From Arthrobacter sp. ok362 (GTDB lineage: Bacteria; Actinomycetota; Actinomycetes; Actinomycetales; Micrococcaceae): a DNA stretch of 64,000 nucleotides. The stretch covers positions 19,985 through 83,984 of the forward strand of contig NZ_FNGC01000012.1 in NCBI RefSeq assembly GCF_900102785.1. Reading direction: 5' to 3'. The notes beneath the pieces were generated by a model. The model had not been told where the DNA came from. It saw only the letters and a program-made list of their open reading frames with translations, and searched no databases. Every line of letters begins with the position of its first letter. Positions within the stretch are counted from its first letter, which is position 1. Below, piece by piece: positions 26,360 to 34,271 of this stretch. The translations under genes were made by a program, and so were the position numbers.

Positions 26360-26390
26360 TGACGGAAGCCGTTCTCAGTGAGTTCCGTCA
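26360..26390. promoter_or_regulatory. Inverted repeat in the tctC-lysR intergenic region
   Basis: TGACGGAA (26360-26367) and TTCCGTCA (26383-26390) are perfect 8-bp inverted repeats with a 15-bp spacer, starting 30 bp upstream of tctC in the 146-bp divergent gap. The site may be the LysR binding site or a hairpin in the tctC leader. Confidence 0.4.
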
Positions 26391-26476
26391 CGTCGGCGGC
26401 TACCACTGAACCCTAGAGGTGGTCGATGATGCGTGTCCAAGACGATTTAGGCATGGCGTGATACTGTTTCGGCATT

Positions 26477-27358
26477 ATGTATTCCCTGGACCAACTACGT
26501 GGCTTCGTCGCCGTCGCTGAGGAACTCCATTTTGGCCGCGCTGCCGCGCGACTCAACATGACCCAGCCACCCCTGAGCCGGCAGATTCAAAAGCTCGAAA
26601 AGTCAATCGGCGTGCAACTTTTTGAGCGTGACAACCGGGGCGTTGCGCTGACAGCCGCCGGTTCGGCTTTCCTCACGGATGCGGTCAAGCTGCTCGAACT
26701 CGCCGAAGCCGCACCAAGCCTGGCCCGGAGGATATCTCAGGGCTCGGCCGGCTTCGTCCGCATCGGCTTTACGGCGGCATCGACGTTCGGACTGCTCGGT
26801 GCCCTTCTCAATGAAATCTCGAGCGCCCTTCCGGATGTCGATATCGACTTGCGGGAGATGGTGACCAAGGATCAGACCGCCGCCCTGATCAACGGCGAAA
26901 TCGACCTCGGACTTGCCCGCCCGCCTTTTGATGAGGACCTTTTCGATTCGCGTCTGCTCTATCGGGAACCGATGATGGTGGCGGTCCCTGTGGGGCACCG
27001 TTTCACGCGGCTGGACCGGCTCGTGACCGTCGAGGACCTGCACGGCGAAGACCTCATCATGCACTCGCCGACCCAGGCGCGCTACTTCTATGACCTGGTC
27101 ATCAGCCTGGTTTCGTCCCACCCCACCTTTGTCCACACGGTCAGCCAAATTTTGACCATGATTTTCCTGGTTGCGGCCGGGCGTGGAATCGCCCTGGTGC
27201 CACAATCCTCAACGGCCCTTGGCATCGAGGGTGTGGAATACATTGAACTGGGTGGATTCGAGACTGATCCGGTCGAACTGCATGCCATCTGGAGGCGGGA
27301 AGCACGTAATCCGGCGCTGCACCGCGTGCTGGATCTGATCAGCGGGGCGGCCGACTAA
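26477..27358 (+). CDS. LysR family transcriptional regulator
   Basis: The 293-residue protein has the LysR winged helix at the N-terminus (LDQLRGFVAVAEELHFGRAAARLNMTQPPLSRQIQKLE region, residues 4-42, then GVALTAAG) and a two-lobed effector domain (about 90-290). It is divergent from tctCBA, the standard position for a LysR activator of the adjacent catabolic operon. The co-inducer is probably an aldarate. Its 3' end overlaps the converging hypothetical gene by 4 nt. Confidence 0.9.
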   Translation: MYSLDQLRGFVAVAEELHFGRAAARLNMTQPPLSRQIQKLEKSIGVQLFERDNRGVALTAAGSAFLTDAVKLLELAEAAPSLARRISQGSAGFVRIGFTAASTFGLLGALLNEISSALPDVDIDLREMVTKDQTAALINGEIDLGLARPPFDEDLFDSRLLYREPMMVAVPVGHRFTRLDRLVTVEDLHGEDLIMHSPTQARYFYDLVISLVSSHPTFVHTVSQILTMIFLVAAGRGIALVPQSSTALGIEGVEYIELGGFETDPVELHAIWRREARNPALHRVLDLISGAAD

Positions 27359-27897
27359 CCAGGCTGGTGGTACCGGGGGCCGGCGCCGACGGCCGCTGCC
27401 ACCAAGCGGTCGAAACTCGCGGTCCCGTTCTCCGGGGCGGCCACCGTGAAGACCGCAACCCATTTCTCGGGGGCATTTCTCTCCAGCGTTGAGGCCCGGG
27501 CAACATGCAGGTTCAATCCGGGCACGCCGCTGACAAGGAGCGGAAGTTGCTCGCCGCTCTTGGTCAAGTGCCGGAATTGCTTGACCGACAATTGGTCGCC
27601 AGGGCTACTCGTGACCTCGGCGAGGGTGTCATTGACCCTCTTGGTCAGCCCGCGCATGAAGCGTCTCTGGGCCGGGACCGTGCGCACTGTGAGGAGCGCG
27701 GCGAAGAAGAAAGTAAACAAAACCATGGCACCGAAACTCCTGAGAAACGGCAGGAAAATCATCAGGAACAGGCACAGGATCAATCCGAAAATACTGGACA
27801 AGATGAACTTCATGACGGGGTGTTCGCCTGGTTTCTTTGACCAACGGACAAGAGCGACGGTGTCCTTACGGGGCTGATCGCGCCGTGAAATTTCCAT
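27355..27897 (-). CDS. Hypothetical membrane protein
   Basis: The 180-residue protein has a basic N-terminus, a hydrophobic hairpin of two adjacent helices (about 30-66, FGLILCLFLMIFLPFL then MVLFTFFFAALLTV), and a C-terminal soluble region with GVPGLNLHVARASTLE and WVAVFTVAAPENG. I recognise no family. It starts 2 bp after the upstream coiled-coil gene, so the two form one transcription unit and may form a complex. Confidence 0.6.
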   Translation of the reverse strand: MEISRRDQPRKDTVALVRWSKKPGEHPVMKFILSSIFGLILCLFLMIFLPFLRSFGAMVLFTFFFAALLTVRTVPAQRRFMRGLTKRVNDTLAEVTSSPGDQLSVKQFRHLTKSGEQLPLLVSGVPGLNLHVARASTLERNAPEKWVAVFTVAAPENGTASFDRLVAAAVGAGPRYHQPG

Positions 27898-27899
27898 GA

Positions 27900-28457
27900 T
27901 TAGTACCCCTTCACTTCCATGAGCGCTTCCGCCAGGATGATTGCCTCGCGTGCCTCCTTGAGATCGCTGAGCAGCCCCATGTCGGGAATGGCTCCGGTGG
28001 CAACGGGGGAGCCGGCGAGTTCAGTAAAGATGCTGCTCAACTCTTCACGGTCTTGTGACAGCATCCGGGAAGAAGTCAGTTTGATTCTGCTCAGCTCAAG
28101 CTCCAGCAGTGACTTGTCGATGGCCTCGCGCCGGCCTTGCATGACCGCCAGCTTTTCGGTGACGCGCTCGACGCGGCCGCGCAGCATCGATTCCATCTTT
28201 CCTGCCACAATGTGGAGCTCGCACAGCGCGGTGTAGGACTGCGGGGACCCGGAGTGCGCGGCGAGCTGCTCACTGACGTAATGGCGCCGTCGTTCCCATT
28301 TCCGGACGGCTGATTCATATGGTCCCAACAGCAACGAGACCGCTGCCAAGGCCTTGTCCAACGAGCCGGCCCGCGTGCTCAGGCTGGTTGTGGCGGCGTC
28401 CAGCCTCGACAGGAAAGCGTCGTAGTTGTCATGCGGCTGGACGCTATCGGTATTCAC
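27900..28457 (-). CDS. Hypothetical coiled-coil protein
   Basis: The 185-residue protein is almost entirely helical, with long charged amphipathic stretches (about 50-145) consistent with a coiled coil, and no membrane segment or catalytic motif. It is the first gene of a two-gene unit with the small membrane protein downstream. No family recognised. Confidence 0.55.
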   Translation of the reverse strand: MNTDSVQPHDNYDAFLSRLDAATTSLSTRAGSLDKALAAVSLLLGPYESAVRKWERRRHYVSEQLAAHSGSPQSYTALCELHIVAGKMESMLRGRVERVTEKLAVMQGRREAIDKSLLELELSRIKLTSSRMLSQDREELSSIFTELAGSPVATGAIPDMGLLSDLKEAREAIILAEALMEVKGY

Positions 28458-28587
28458 GAGCCACTCGCGTGCGGTGTCGCGATTCCCCTTGCCGGAATTT
28501 GCCCGCGTCTCTCATGGCAAGAGGATAGAGGCTCCGGGCCCGCTGGCATAGGGTGCGGATTCAGATCCCGGGCATCTCGGGCCAAGG

Positions 28588-30789
28588 CTAACGGCACCGC
28601 CCACGATGAAACCGGGGGGAGCACGGGGTCCGGTTCGTGGACTTCTTCCCGGTCATGGACTCCGGCGGCTTCGGGAAGGCGACGGCGGGGTAGTATCCAG
28701 CGACCTTCAGCATGTAGTTCGCCCACTGCGGGCCGGCGAGCATGTACCCGTCAATGGCCTTGTAGAACTTGCCGTTGACGGTGATGTTCTGGCCGGGCCG
28801 CTTCTGGCCTTGTAGGGTATCGCCAAAGAAGGAAGCCGTGGCGAGGCCGGAGGTGTAGCCCACTACCCAGGTGGAGCCGTTGGTATTGGAGGTGCCCGTC
28901 TTGGCCGCGGTCGGAAACCGCTCTTGGACCTTGGGCTTGATGTAAACGCCGGATCCGCGCTTCAGCACGTCCTGCAGCACGGCGTTCACACCGCGGGCGA
29001 CCTCGGGCTTGATCGCATCATGGCAGGCGCCGGTCTCGGCCGGCAGCTTGTGTCCCGCCGCGTCGGTTACTGCCGTAATGGCAATGGGTGTGCAGTATTT
29101 GCCGTCGTTGGCGAAAGTGGCAAAAGCATTGGCCAGATGGAGCGGGGCCACGCCGATGGCACCGAGCAGATTGCCCAGCTGGTGCATGTTCACCCGGGCG
29201 TTGTCCACGCCGCTGTGGATCCCCGCGGCGTCCACCATTTTCTGGATGCCGCAGAAGTCGAGTTGGGCGGCCTCGGCGAAGGTGGCGGTGTTGATGGAGT
29301 TGTACAGCCCGTAGTCCACGCGCATGCGGCGGTAGTATCCCGCGTCGTTGTTCTGGAGATCGTCTGCCGCGCCGAGGCCCTTCTGGCTCGTGCTGTAGGC
29401 GCCGAGCACCCTGCCGCAGCTTGACCTCCACGGAAATCCGAGGGGATAGGACCGCCGGGAGGCGTCCACCATGGTGGCCATGGATTTGCCCTCGTTGAGC
29501 CATTCGGCGAACGTGAACGGTTTCATGGTGGACCCCGGCTGGAACCCGCCGGCGCCGTTGAGATCGTTGCCGTTGGCATCCTTGGAATCGACGTTGAAGT
29601 TCAGCTGGGTATCGAATTTTCCGGGCGTTGGGAGAAAGACGGTGTTTTGCGCCATCGCCAGGATTTTGCCCGTTCCGGGTGCGATCGAGACCATTGCGGC
29701 CCCCCATTTGTCCGGGTTGGCACCGGCCGTGGCGTCGACCTGCGCCTGCGCGGCCAATTGGAGCCGGCTGTCCAGGGTGGTTCTGATGGTCAGGCCACCG
29801 CGGAACAGCTTCCTCTCACGCTCGGCAGCGACCTTCCCGTAAGCCGGGTTGTTGAGGATGAGGTGGGAAACGTAGTCGCAGAAGTAGGGTGCCATTTCGG
29901 CGCCGGCGCATCCCTGCATCCCGGGGGTGATCTTAAGATGCACCGGGGCGGCGACGGCGGCGTCATGCTCCGCTTGCGTGATAGTCCCGGAGCTGAGCAT
30001 ACTGCCGAGCACCTGGTTGCGTCGCTGGATGGCGTTGTCCGGATGGACGGCGGGATTGTAGAAGCTGGGGCTGTTCACGAGGCCGGCCAGCAGGGCGGCT
30101 TGCGGCAGCGTGAGGGCCTTGGCCGTGGTGTTGAAGAAGTAGCGGGACGCGGCTTCAATGCCGTAGGCATCCCGGGCGAAGAACACGATGTTCAGGTACC
30201 CCTCAAGGATCTGGTCTTTGGTGAATCTCTTCTCCAATTCGACGGCCAGCTTCATCTCGCGAATCTTGTCGGCCATGTTCTTCTGCCCGTTGAGGACAAT
30301 TTGATCGCCCCTGTCCGCAGAGACGAGGGATTCATTGAGCACGTTGGTGACGTACTGCTGGGTCAGTGTGGAGGCGCCCTGCCTGCCGCCGCTGGCCAGG
30401 TTGGACACCAGCGCCCGGAGAATCCCCTGGGGGTCGATGCCAGCGTGTTCGTAGAAGCGGCGGTCCTCGATCGCGACGATCGCGTCCTTGATGTACGGGG
30501 ACATCTGCTCGAGCCTGACCTTCACGCGGTTTTCCGCGAAGAAGGTGGCGATCGTTTTCCCGTCGGCGCTGAGCACCCTGGTCGACTCCGACGGCGGATC
30601 AACGGTCAGTTCCGACGGGAGGTTGTTGAAGAATTTGATCGAATCGCTGACGGCGACGCCGGTCGCGGCAACGGTGGGGACCAGGAGGCTCGCGGCCAGG
30701 ACGCCGCAGACCGCGCTCGCGGTAAAGAACCCGAAGAGCCTCCAAAGGGTCGGGGCTAGTCGGGATCCGGTGCGTTTCCTGCGCGCCAT
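28588..30789 (-). CDS. Class A penicillin-binding protein (bifunctional transglycosylase/transpeptidase)
   Basis: The 733-residue protein has one N-terminal membrane anchor (about 15-45), a GT51 glycosyltransferase with catalytic E108 (AIEDRRFYEHAG) and QGASTLTQQYVTN, and a transpeptidase domain with S420-T-M-K423 (PGSTMKPF), S498-I-N500 and K630-T-G (AAKTGTSNTNG). It polymerises and crosslinks peptidoglycan. The C-terminal tail is short and basic with no PASTA domain. It begins 14 bp after the LURP-one-like gene and is probably co-transcribed with it. Confidence 0.92.
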   Translation of the reverse strand: MARRKRTGSRLAPTLWRLFGFFTASAVCGVLAASLLVPTVAATGVAVSDSIKFFNNLPSELTVDPPSESTRVLSADGKTIATFFAENRVKVRLEQMSPYIKDAIVAIEDRRFYEHAGIDPQGILRALVSNLASGGRQGASTLTQQYVTNVLNESLVSADRGDQIVLNGQKNMADKIREMKLAVELEKRFTKDQILEGYLNIVFFARDAYGIEAASRYFFNTTAKALTLPQAALLAGLVNSPSFYNPAVHPDNAIQRRNQVLGSMLSSGTITQAEHDAAVAAPVHLKITPGMQGCAGAEMAPYFCDYVSHLILNNPAYGKVAAERERKLFRGGLTIRTTLDSRLQLAAQAQVDATAGANPDKWGAAMVSIAPGTGKILAMAQNTVFLPTPGKFDTQLNFNVDSKDANGNDLNGAGGFQPGSTMKPFTFAEWLNEGKSMATMVDASRRSYPLGFPWRSSCGRVLGAYSTSQKGLGAADDLQNNDAGYYRRMRVDYGLYNSINTATFAEAAQLDFCGIQKMVDAAGIHSGVDNARVNMHQLGNLLGAIGVAPLHLANAFATFANDGKYCTPIAITAVTDAAGHKLPAETGACHDAIKPEVARGVNAVLQDVLKRGSGVYIKPKVQERFPTAAKTGTSNTNGSTWVVGYTSGLATASFFGDTLQGQKRPGQNITVNGKFYKAIDGYMLAGPQWANYMLKVAGYYPAVAFPKPPESMTGKKSTNRTPCSPRFHRGRCR

Positions 30790-30803
30790 GGTGCCGGAAC
30801 AGG

Positions 30804-31310
30804 CTAGGTCAACGAATCGATGGCGACGGTGATCGCAAGGATGAGCGGGACGTCCTCGCCTTCCGCGGATTCGACGCCGTAGGACTCACGCACGCGGAAC
30901 CATTTCTTGGAGATCGTGGCGACCCTGCGGCCGTCGCGCTCTATCTCGTACTCGTGGTCGACTATGTTGCCGTGCGCCTTCATGTCGGCGCCGTCCTTCA
31001 CGTCGATGTCAAAGCGGTCCCGGAGCCCAATCAACGCCTTGTGGACCGTCGCGGCGGTGTCGTCGCCGCGCTCGATAGAGACCTTGTCCCGGATCGAGAG
31101 CTTGCGCTCCTGGATGCGCGCCACCTCGTTTCCCGAGGCGTCCTCCAGGACGAAAGTGTCCCGGATACGGACCGCCTTGCCGTTGACCTTGTAGGCGCGT
31201 CTGCCCTGGTCGTCTTCGATCCAGAAGTCATCCCCAATCGACAGCAGTTTCTCGCGCATCTGAAACCGCTGGCCGGTGGGTTCGTCATGCCGGTGCCGTA
31301 ATAGTCCCAT
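30804..31310 (-). CDS. LURP-one-related (LOR/DUF567-like) family protein
   Basis: The 168-residue protein matches the beta-barrel LURP-one fold: QMREKLLSIGDDFWIEDDQG, YKVNGKAVRIRDTFVLED, IQERKLSIRDKVSIER, and the C-terminal ISKKWFRVRESYGVE. The fold is related to tubby and phospholipid scramblases; bacterial function is not established. ATG 31310 is chosen because family members have a short basic stretch before the conserved QMRxK; the longer ORF to 31382 has no support. Placement just before a PBP gene hints at an envelope role. Confidence 0.75.
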   Translation of the reverse strand: MGLLRHRHDEPTGQRFQMREKLLSIGDDFWIEDDQGRRAYKVNGKAVRIRDTFVLEDASGNEVARIQERKLSIRDKVSIERGDDTAATVHKALIGLRDRFDIDVKDGADMKAHGNIVDHEYEIERDGRRVATISKKWFRVRESYGVESAEGEDVPLILAITVAIDSLT

Positions 31311-31399
31311 GCCCTGACAATAGGGCCGCTTCGCCGCCTGACACCTCACCCGAACCGGATGGTCCGGGGAGGAGCCAGGCAAGCGCCGTCAGATGCCGG

Positions 31400-32209
31400 T
31401 CAGCTCGCCGGGATCACCAGGCCCTTGAACTTGGTTTGAATGAAATCCTTCATGTCCTGCGATGTCAGGATCTTGTACAGCTTCTGCACACGCGGGTCAT
31501 TCTTCATCTCGGCCTTCACGGCCAGGACGTTGTAGTAGGCGCTGTCCTTGCCCTCGACCAGCAACTGTTTGTCGGCGCTCAGGCCGGCGGGAAGGGCAAA
31601 TGCCAAAGTCACGATTGCCGCGTCCTTGTCATTGAGGGCCTGCGGCAGGCTGGCGTTTTCGATCTCCGTGAACTGGATATTCTTCGGGTTGGCTTTGACG
31701 TCCTTGAGCGTGATCGGGTTTTCACTGACTTCGATCAGTCCCTTGGATGCCAGCAGCTTCAAGGCCCGGGCCTCATTGGTGGGGTCGTTCGGGATGGCGA
31801 CCGAGGCGCCGTCGGGAAGGGCCGCAAGGTTGGCCACGTCATTGGAGTACAGGGCCATAGGCGGCAGATACACCTTGCCCACGCTGACGAGGTTCTTGCC
31901 GGAAGCCTTGTTGTAGGTCTCCATGAAGGTGGTGTTCTGGAACAGGTTGGCGTCGATGTCGCCGTCACTCACGGCCGCGTTGGGCGTGTTGTAGTCGCTG
32001 AACTCCTTGTACTCCACGGTGAGGCCCTGCTTGGGGGCGAGCTCCCGCTGGACTTGCTTCAGCATGTCCCCGGCGGGCACCGCAAGGGCACCGACCTTGA
32101 TGGTCTCGGCTGCCCCGCCTGGGCTGGCGGTGCTCGCGCCGCAGGCGGACAGGACGAGGATGGCGGCCGCGCCGGTTGCGGCGGCCTTCAGGATTGGTGC
32201 ACGGAACAT
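31400..32209 (-). CDS. metQ: Methionine ABC transporter substrate-binding lipoprotein MetQ
   Basis: The 269-residue protein has a lipoprotein signal with lipobox LSAC (C23) and NlpA/MetQ features: VEYKEFSDYNTPNAAVSDGDIDANLFQ and KIYLPP-like KVYLPPMALYS. It binds D- or L-methionine and delivers it to MetNI. It is the last gene of metN-metI-metQ. The 87-bp gap before it carries a long G-rich tract on the opposite strand. Confidence 0.9.
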   Translation of the reverse strand: MFRAPILKAAATGAAAILVLSACGASTASPGGAAETIKVGALAVPAGDMLKQVQRELAPKQGLTVEYKEFSDYNTPNAAVSDGDIDANLFQNTTFMETYNKASGKNLVSVGKVYLPPMALYSNDVANLAALPDGASVAIPNDPTNEARALKLLASKGLIEVSENPITLKDVKANPKNIQFTEIENASLPQALNDKDAAIVTLAFALPAGLSADKQLLVEGKDSAYYNVLAVKAEMKNDPRVQKLYKILTSQDMKDFIQTKFKGLVIPAS

Positions 32210-32233
32210 TGGAACTCTTTCGCAGAATGGGAC

Positions 32234-32277
32234 GGGTTTGGGTGGGGGTTTTGGGGTGGGGCGTTTGGGGCGGGGGG
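32234..32277 (+). other. G-quadruplex-forming tract between metI and metQ
   Basis: The plus strand has seven G-runs of 3-6 in 44 bases, separated by T, TTT, TTTT, CGTTT and C. This satisfies the usual G3+N1-7 rule for an intramolecular quadruplex several times over. The met genes are transcribed from the other strand, so the mRNA is C-rich and the G-rich strand is the transcription template. Confidence 0.7.
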
Positions 32278-32296
32278 TTTGCGGTGCGTGCGGCGG

Positions 32297-32998
32297 CTAC
32301 CGGTGGGACAGGCGCCGCGCCGCGAAGTTGCCCAGGGACTGGAAGACCTGCACCAGCAGGACCAGAAGGATGACAACGCCGAACATGTACTCCGGGCTGT
32401 ACCGCTGGTATCCGTAGCGGAATGCGACATCCCCGAGGCCGCCGCCGCCCACTGCGCCCACCATGGCCGAGTAGCCGATGAGCCCGACCACGGTAGTGGA
32501 CAGCCCGAGGGCCAGGGCCGGGACTGCCTCGGCAACCATGACCTTAGTCAGGATGGTCCACCGGCTGGCGCCCAGCGACTGGGCGGCTTCGACGAGTCCC
32601 ACAGGCACTTCGCGGATGCCTATCTCCACCAGCCGGGCGAAGAACGGAATGCCGGCGATGGTCAAAGGGACAATGGCGGCGGTCGGTCCGATAAAGGATC
32701 CGACCAACAGGCGGGTGAACGGAATGAGCAGGATCATGAGGATGATGAACGGGACGGACCTGCCAATGTTCACCACGACGTCCAGCACGCGGTTGACTGC
32801 GAACCCGAGCGCCCGGCTGCCAAAGAGCTTCGCCAGCAGGCCGCCGGATTCGGTGGTCACGAGCAGGACACCGGCGGCCAGGCCGAAAAGAACCGTGAAC
32901 AGCAGGCTCAGCCCAACGGTGTAAGACGTCTCACCCGCGCCCTTGAGGATCGTGTCCAGCAGGTCCGACCAGAAGTACGGGTCATTACGGTCGATCAC
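32297..32998 (-). CDS. metI: Methionine ABC transporter permease MetI
   Basis: The 233-residue membrane protein has five predicted helices and the EAA-loop region of binding-protein-dependent permeases (VGLVEAAQSLGASRWTILTKVMVAEA, about residues 134-160). It starts at GTG 32998, overlapping the metN stop as GTGA. Confidence 0.92.
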   Translation of the reverse strand: MIDRNDPYFWSDLLDTILKGAGETSYTVGLSLLFTVLFGLAAGVLLVTTESGGLLAKLFGSRALGFAVNRVLDVVVNIGRSVPFIILMILLIPFTRLLVGSFIGPTAAIVPLTIAGIPFFARLVEIGIREVPVGLVEAAQSLGASRWTILTKVMVAEAVPALALGLSTTVVGLIGYSAMVGAVGGGGLGDVAFRYGYQRYSPEYMFGVVILLVLLVQVFQSLGNFAARRLSHR

Positions 32999-33975
32999 TT
33001 GACTACCTCCACGAAGAGTCCCTGGGAACGGAGATCGGCCACGGCGGCGGCCACGGTCCGCTCATCACCGGGCAGCTCCAGCCGGGTGCGTCCTGTCTGC
33101 AGTCCGCGGATGGTTTCAACTGCGGCACCCAGGATTCCGACGTCGATGCCATGCTTGCGCGCCAGTTGGGCGATCACGGGCCGGTCGGTTTTGACTCCGC
33201 TAAACGTGATGTCAACGATTGCGCTGGGCGTCTCCGGGATCTCTCCCATGGGGAACAGCGCCTGGCCCAACAGGGATTTCTCCGTGGCCAGCAGCTGTTC
33301 CACCGGCCCCTGTTCAAGGATCCGCCCGCCGCTCATGACGGCGGCGGAGTCGCAAATCCGCTTCACGACATCCATCTCGTGCGTGATGAGCAGCACGGTC
33401 AGCCCAAGATCCTTGCTCAGTTTCCGAATGAGATCAAGAATCTGCCGGGTCGTCTCCGGATCCAGCGCTGAGGTCGCCTCGTCGCTGAGCAGTACCGAGG
33501 GGTTGGAGGCCAGCGCACGGGCAATGCCGACGCGCTGTTTCTGTCCGCCGGACAACTGTGCGGGGTAAGCGGACGCCTTGCCGTGAAGGCCCACGAGTTC
33601 CAGGATCTCCAGGGCCCGGGTGCGCCTCGCTGCGCGCCCGGCGCCGGTGATCTCCAAGGACAGTTCCACATTCGCCTGCACCGTCCTGCTGCTGAGCAGG
33701 TTGAAGTGCTGGAAGATCATGCCGATGTTGTGACGTGCCTCGCGCAGTTCTGCGCCGGACAGCGTGGTCATCTCGCGGCCATCGACGTTGACGCTCCCGG
33801 AATCCGGAAGCTCCAGGGAATTGATGGTGCGGATCAGCGTGCTCTTACCGGCGCCGCTCTGGCCAACGACGCCGAAGATCTCGCCGCGGCCAACGGACAG
33901 CGTGACGCCGTCGAGGGCCTGGACCGCCGTCGGCCCGGAGCCGTAGCTCTTCGAGACCTGGCTGACGGAAATCAT
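32995..33975 (-). CDS. metN: Methionine ABC transporter ATP-binding protein MetN
   Basis: The 326-residue protein has Walker A GQSGAGKST (38-46), signature QLSGGQKQR, Walker B VLLSDEATSALDP and the H-loop LITHEMD. Residues ~250-326 form a C-terminal NIL (ACT-like) domain, which in MetN binds methionine and inhibits transport when the cell is replete. AGGGAG precedes ATG 33975. Confidence 0.93.
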   Translation of the reverse strand: MISVSQVSKSYGSGPTAVQALDGVTLSVGRGEIFGVVGQSGAGKSTLIRTINSLELPDSGSVNVDGREMTTLSGAELREARHNIGMIFQHFNLLSSRTVQANVELSLEITGAGRAARRTRALEILELVGLHGKASAYPAQLSGGQKQRVGIARALASNPSVLLSDEATSALDPETTRQILDLIRKLSKDLGLTVLLITHEMDVVKRICDSAAVMSGGRILEQGPVEQLLATEKSLLGQALFPMGEIPETPSAIVDITFSGVKTDRPVIAQLARKHGIDVGILGAAVETIRGLQTGRTRLELPGDERTVAAAVADLRSQGLFVEVVK

Positions 33976-34029
33976 GGATGGTGCTCCCTGTGGTGGCTGG
34001 AATCGTCACGGAAGCGCGTCCGCAAAACT

Positions 34030-34052
34030 GGGTGCGGACGACGTCCGCACCC
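34030..34052. promoter_or_regulatory. Strong hairpin in the metNIQ leader, possible attenuator
   Basis: GGGTGCGGAC (34030-34039) and GTCCGCACCC (34043-34052) form a perfect 10-bp stem with a 3-nt loop. On the minus strand it is followed by AGTTTTG and lies 55 bp upstream of metN, so it could attenuate the operon or terminate an upstream transcript. The remaining ~220 bp to 34271 hold no gene; I could not find a SAM riboswitch core there. Confidence 0.4.
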
Positions 34053-34271
34053 AAGCCTTAAATTCTGCCAAGAAGGCCCAGGCGGCACATAATCCGAATT
34101 TCTGCCCTAGAAACACGCTTCTGCGCCAAGATAATTCATCCAATCAGCGGAGATCGGCTCGGAAGCGGCCGCGGCGTCCGGAAGTGCCCGGAGAATCGGG
34201 AACTCCACCGGCAGCCATCGCGCAGGGAGAGATTCATCACATCGCCGATCCGCTCTGCGCCGGTAGGGCCC

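Noticed and set aside
31436-33568. A 710-codon plus-strand ORF over metQ-metI-metN
   Set aside because: It is antisense to three well-recognised genes and crosses the G-rich intergenic tract; no domain is visible.
33976-34271. SAM riboswitch ahead of metNIQ
   Set aside because: I found no SAM-I, SAM-II or SAM-IV core elements by eye; only a simple hairpin is present. A covariance-model search would settle it.
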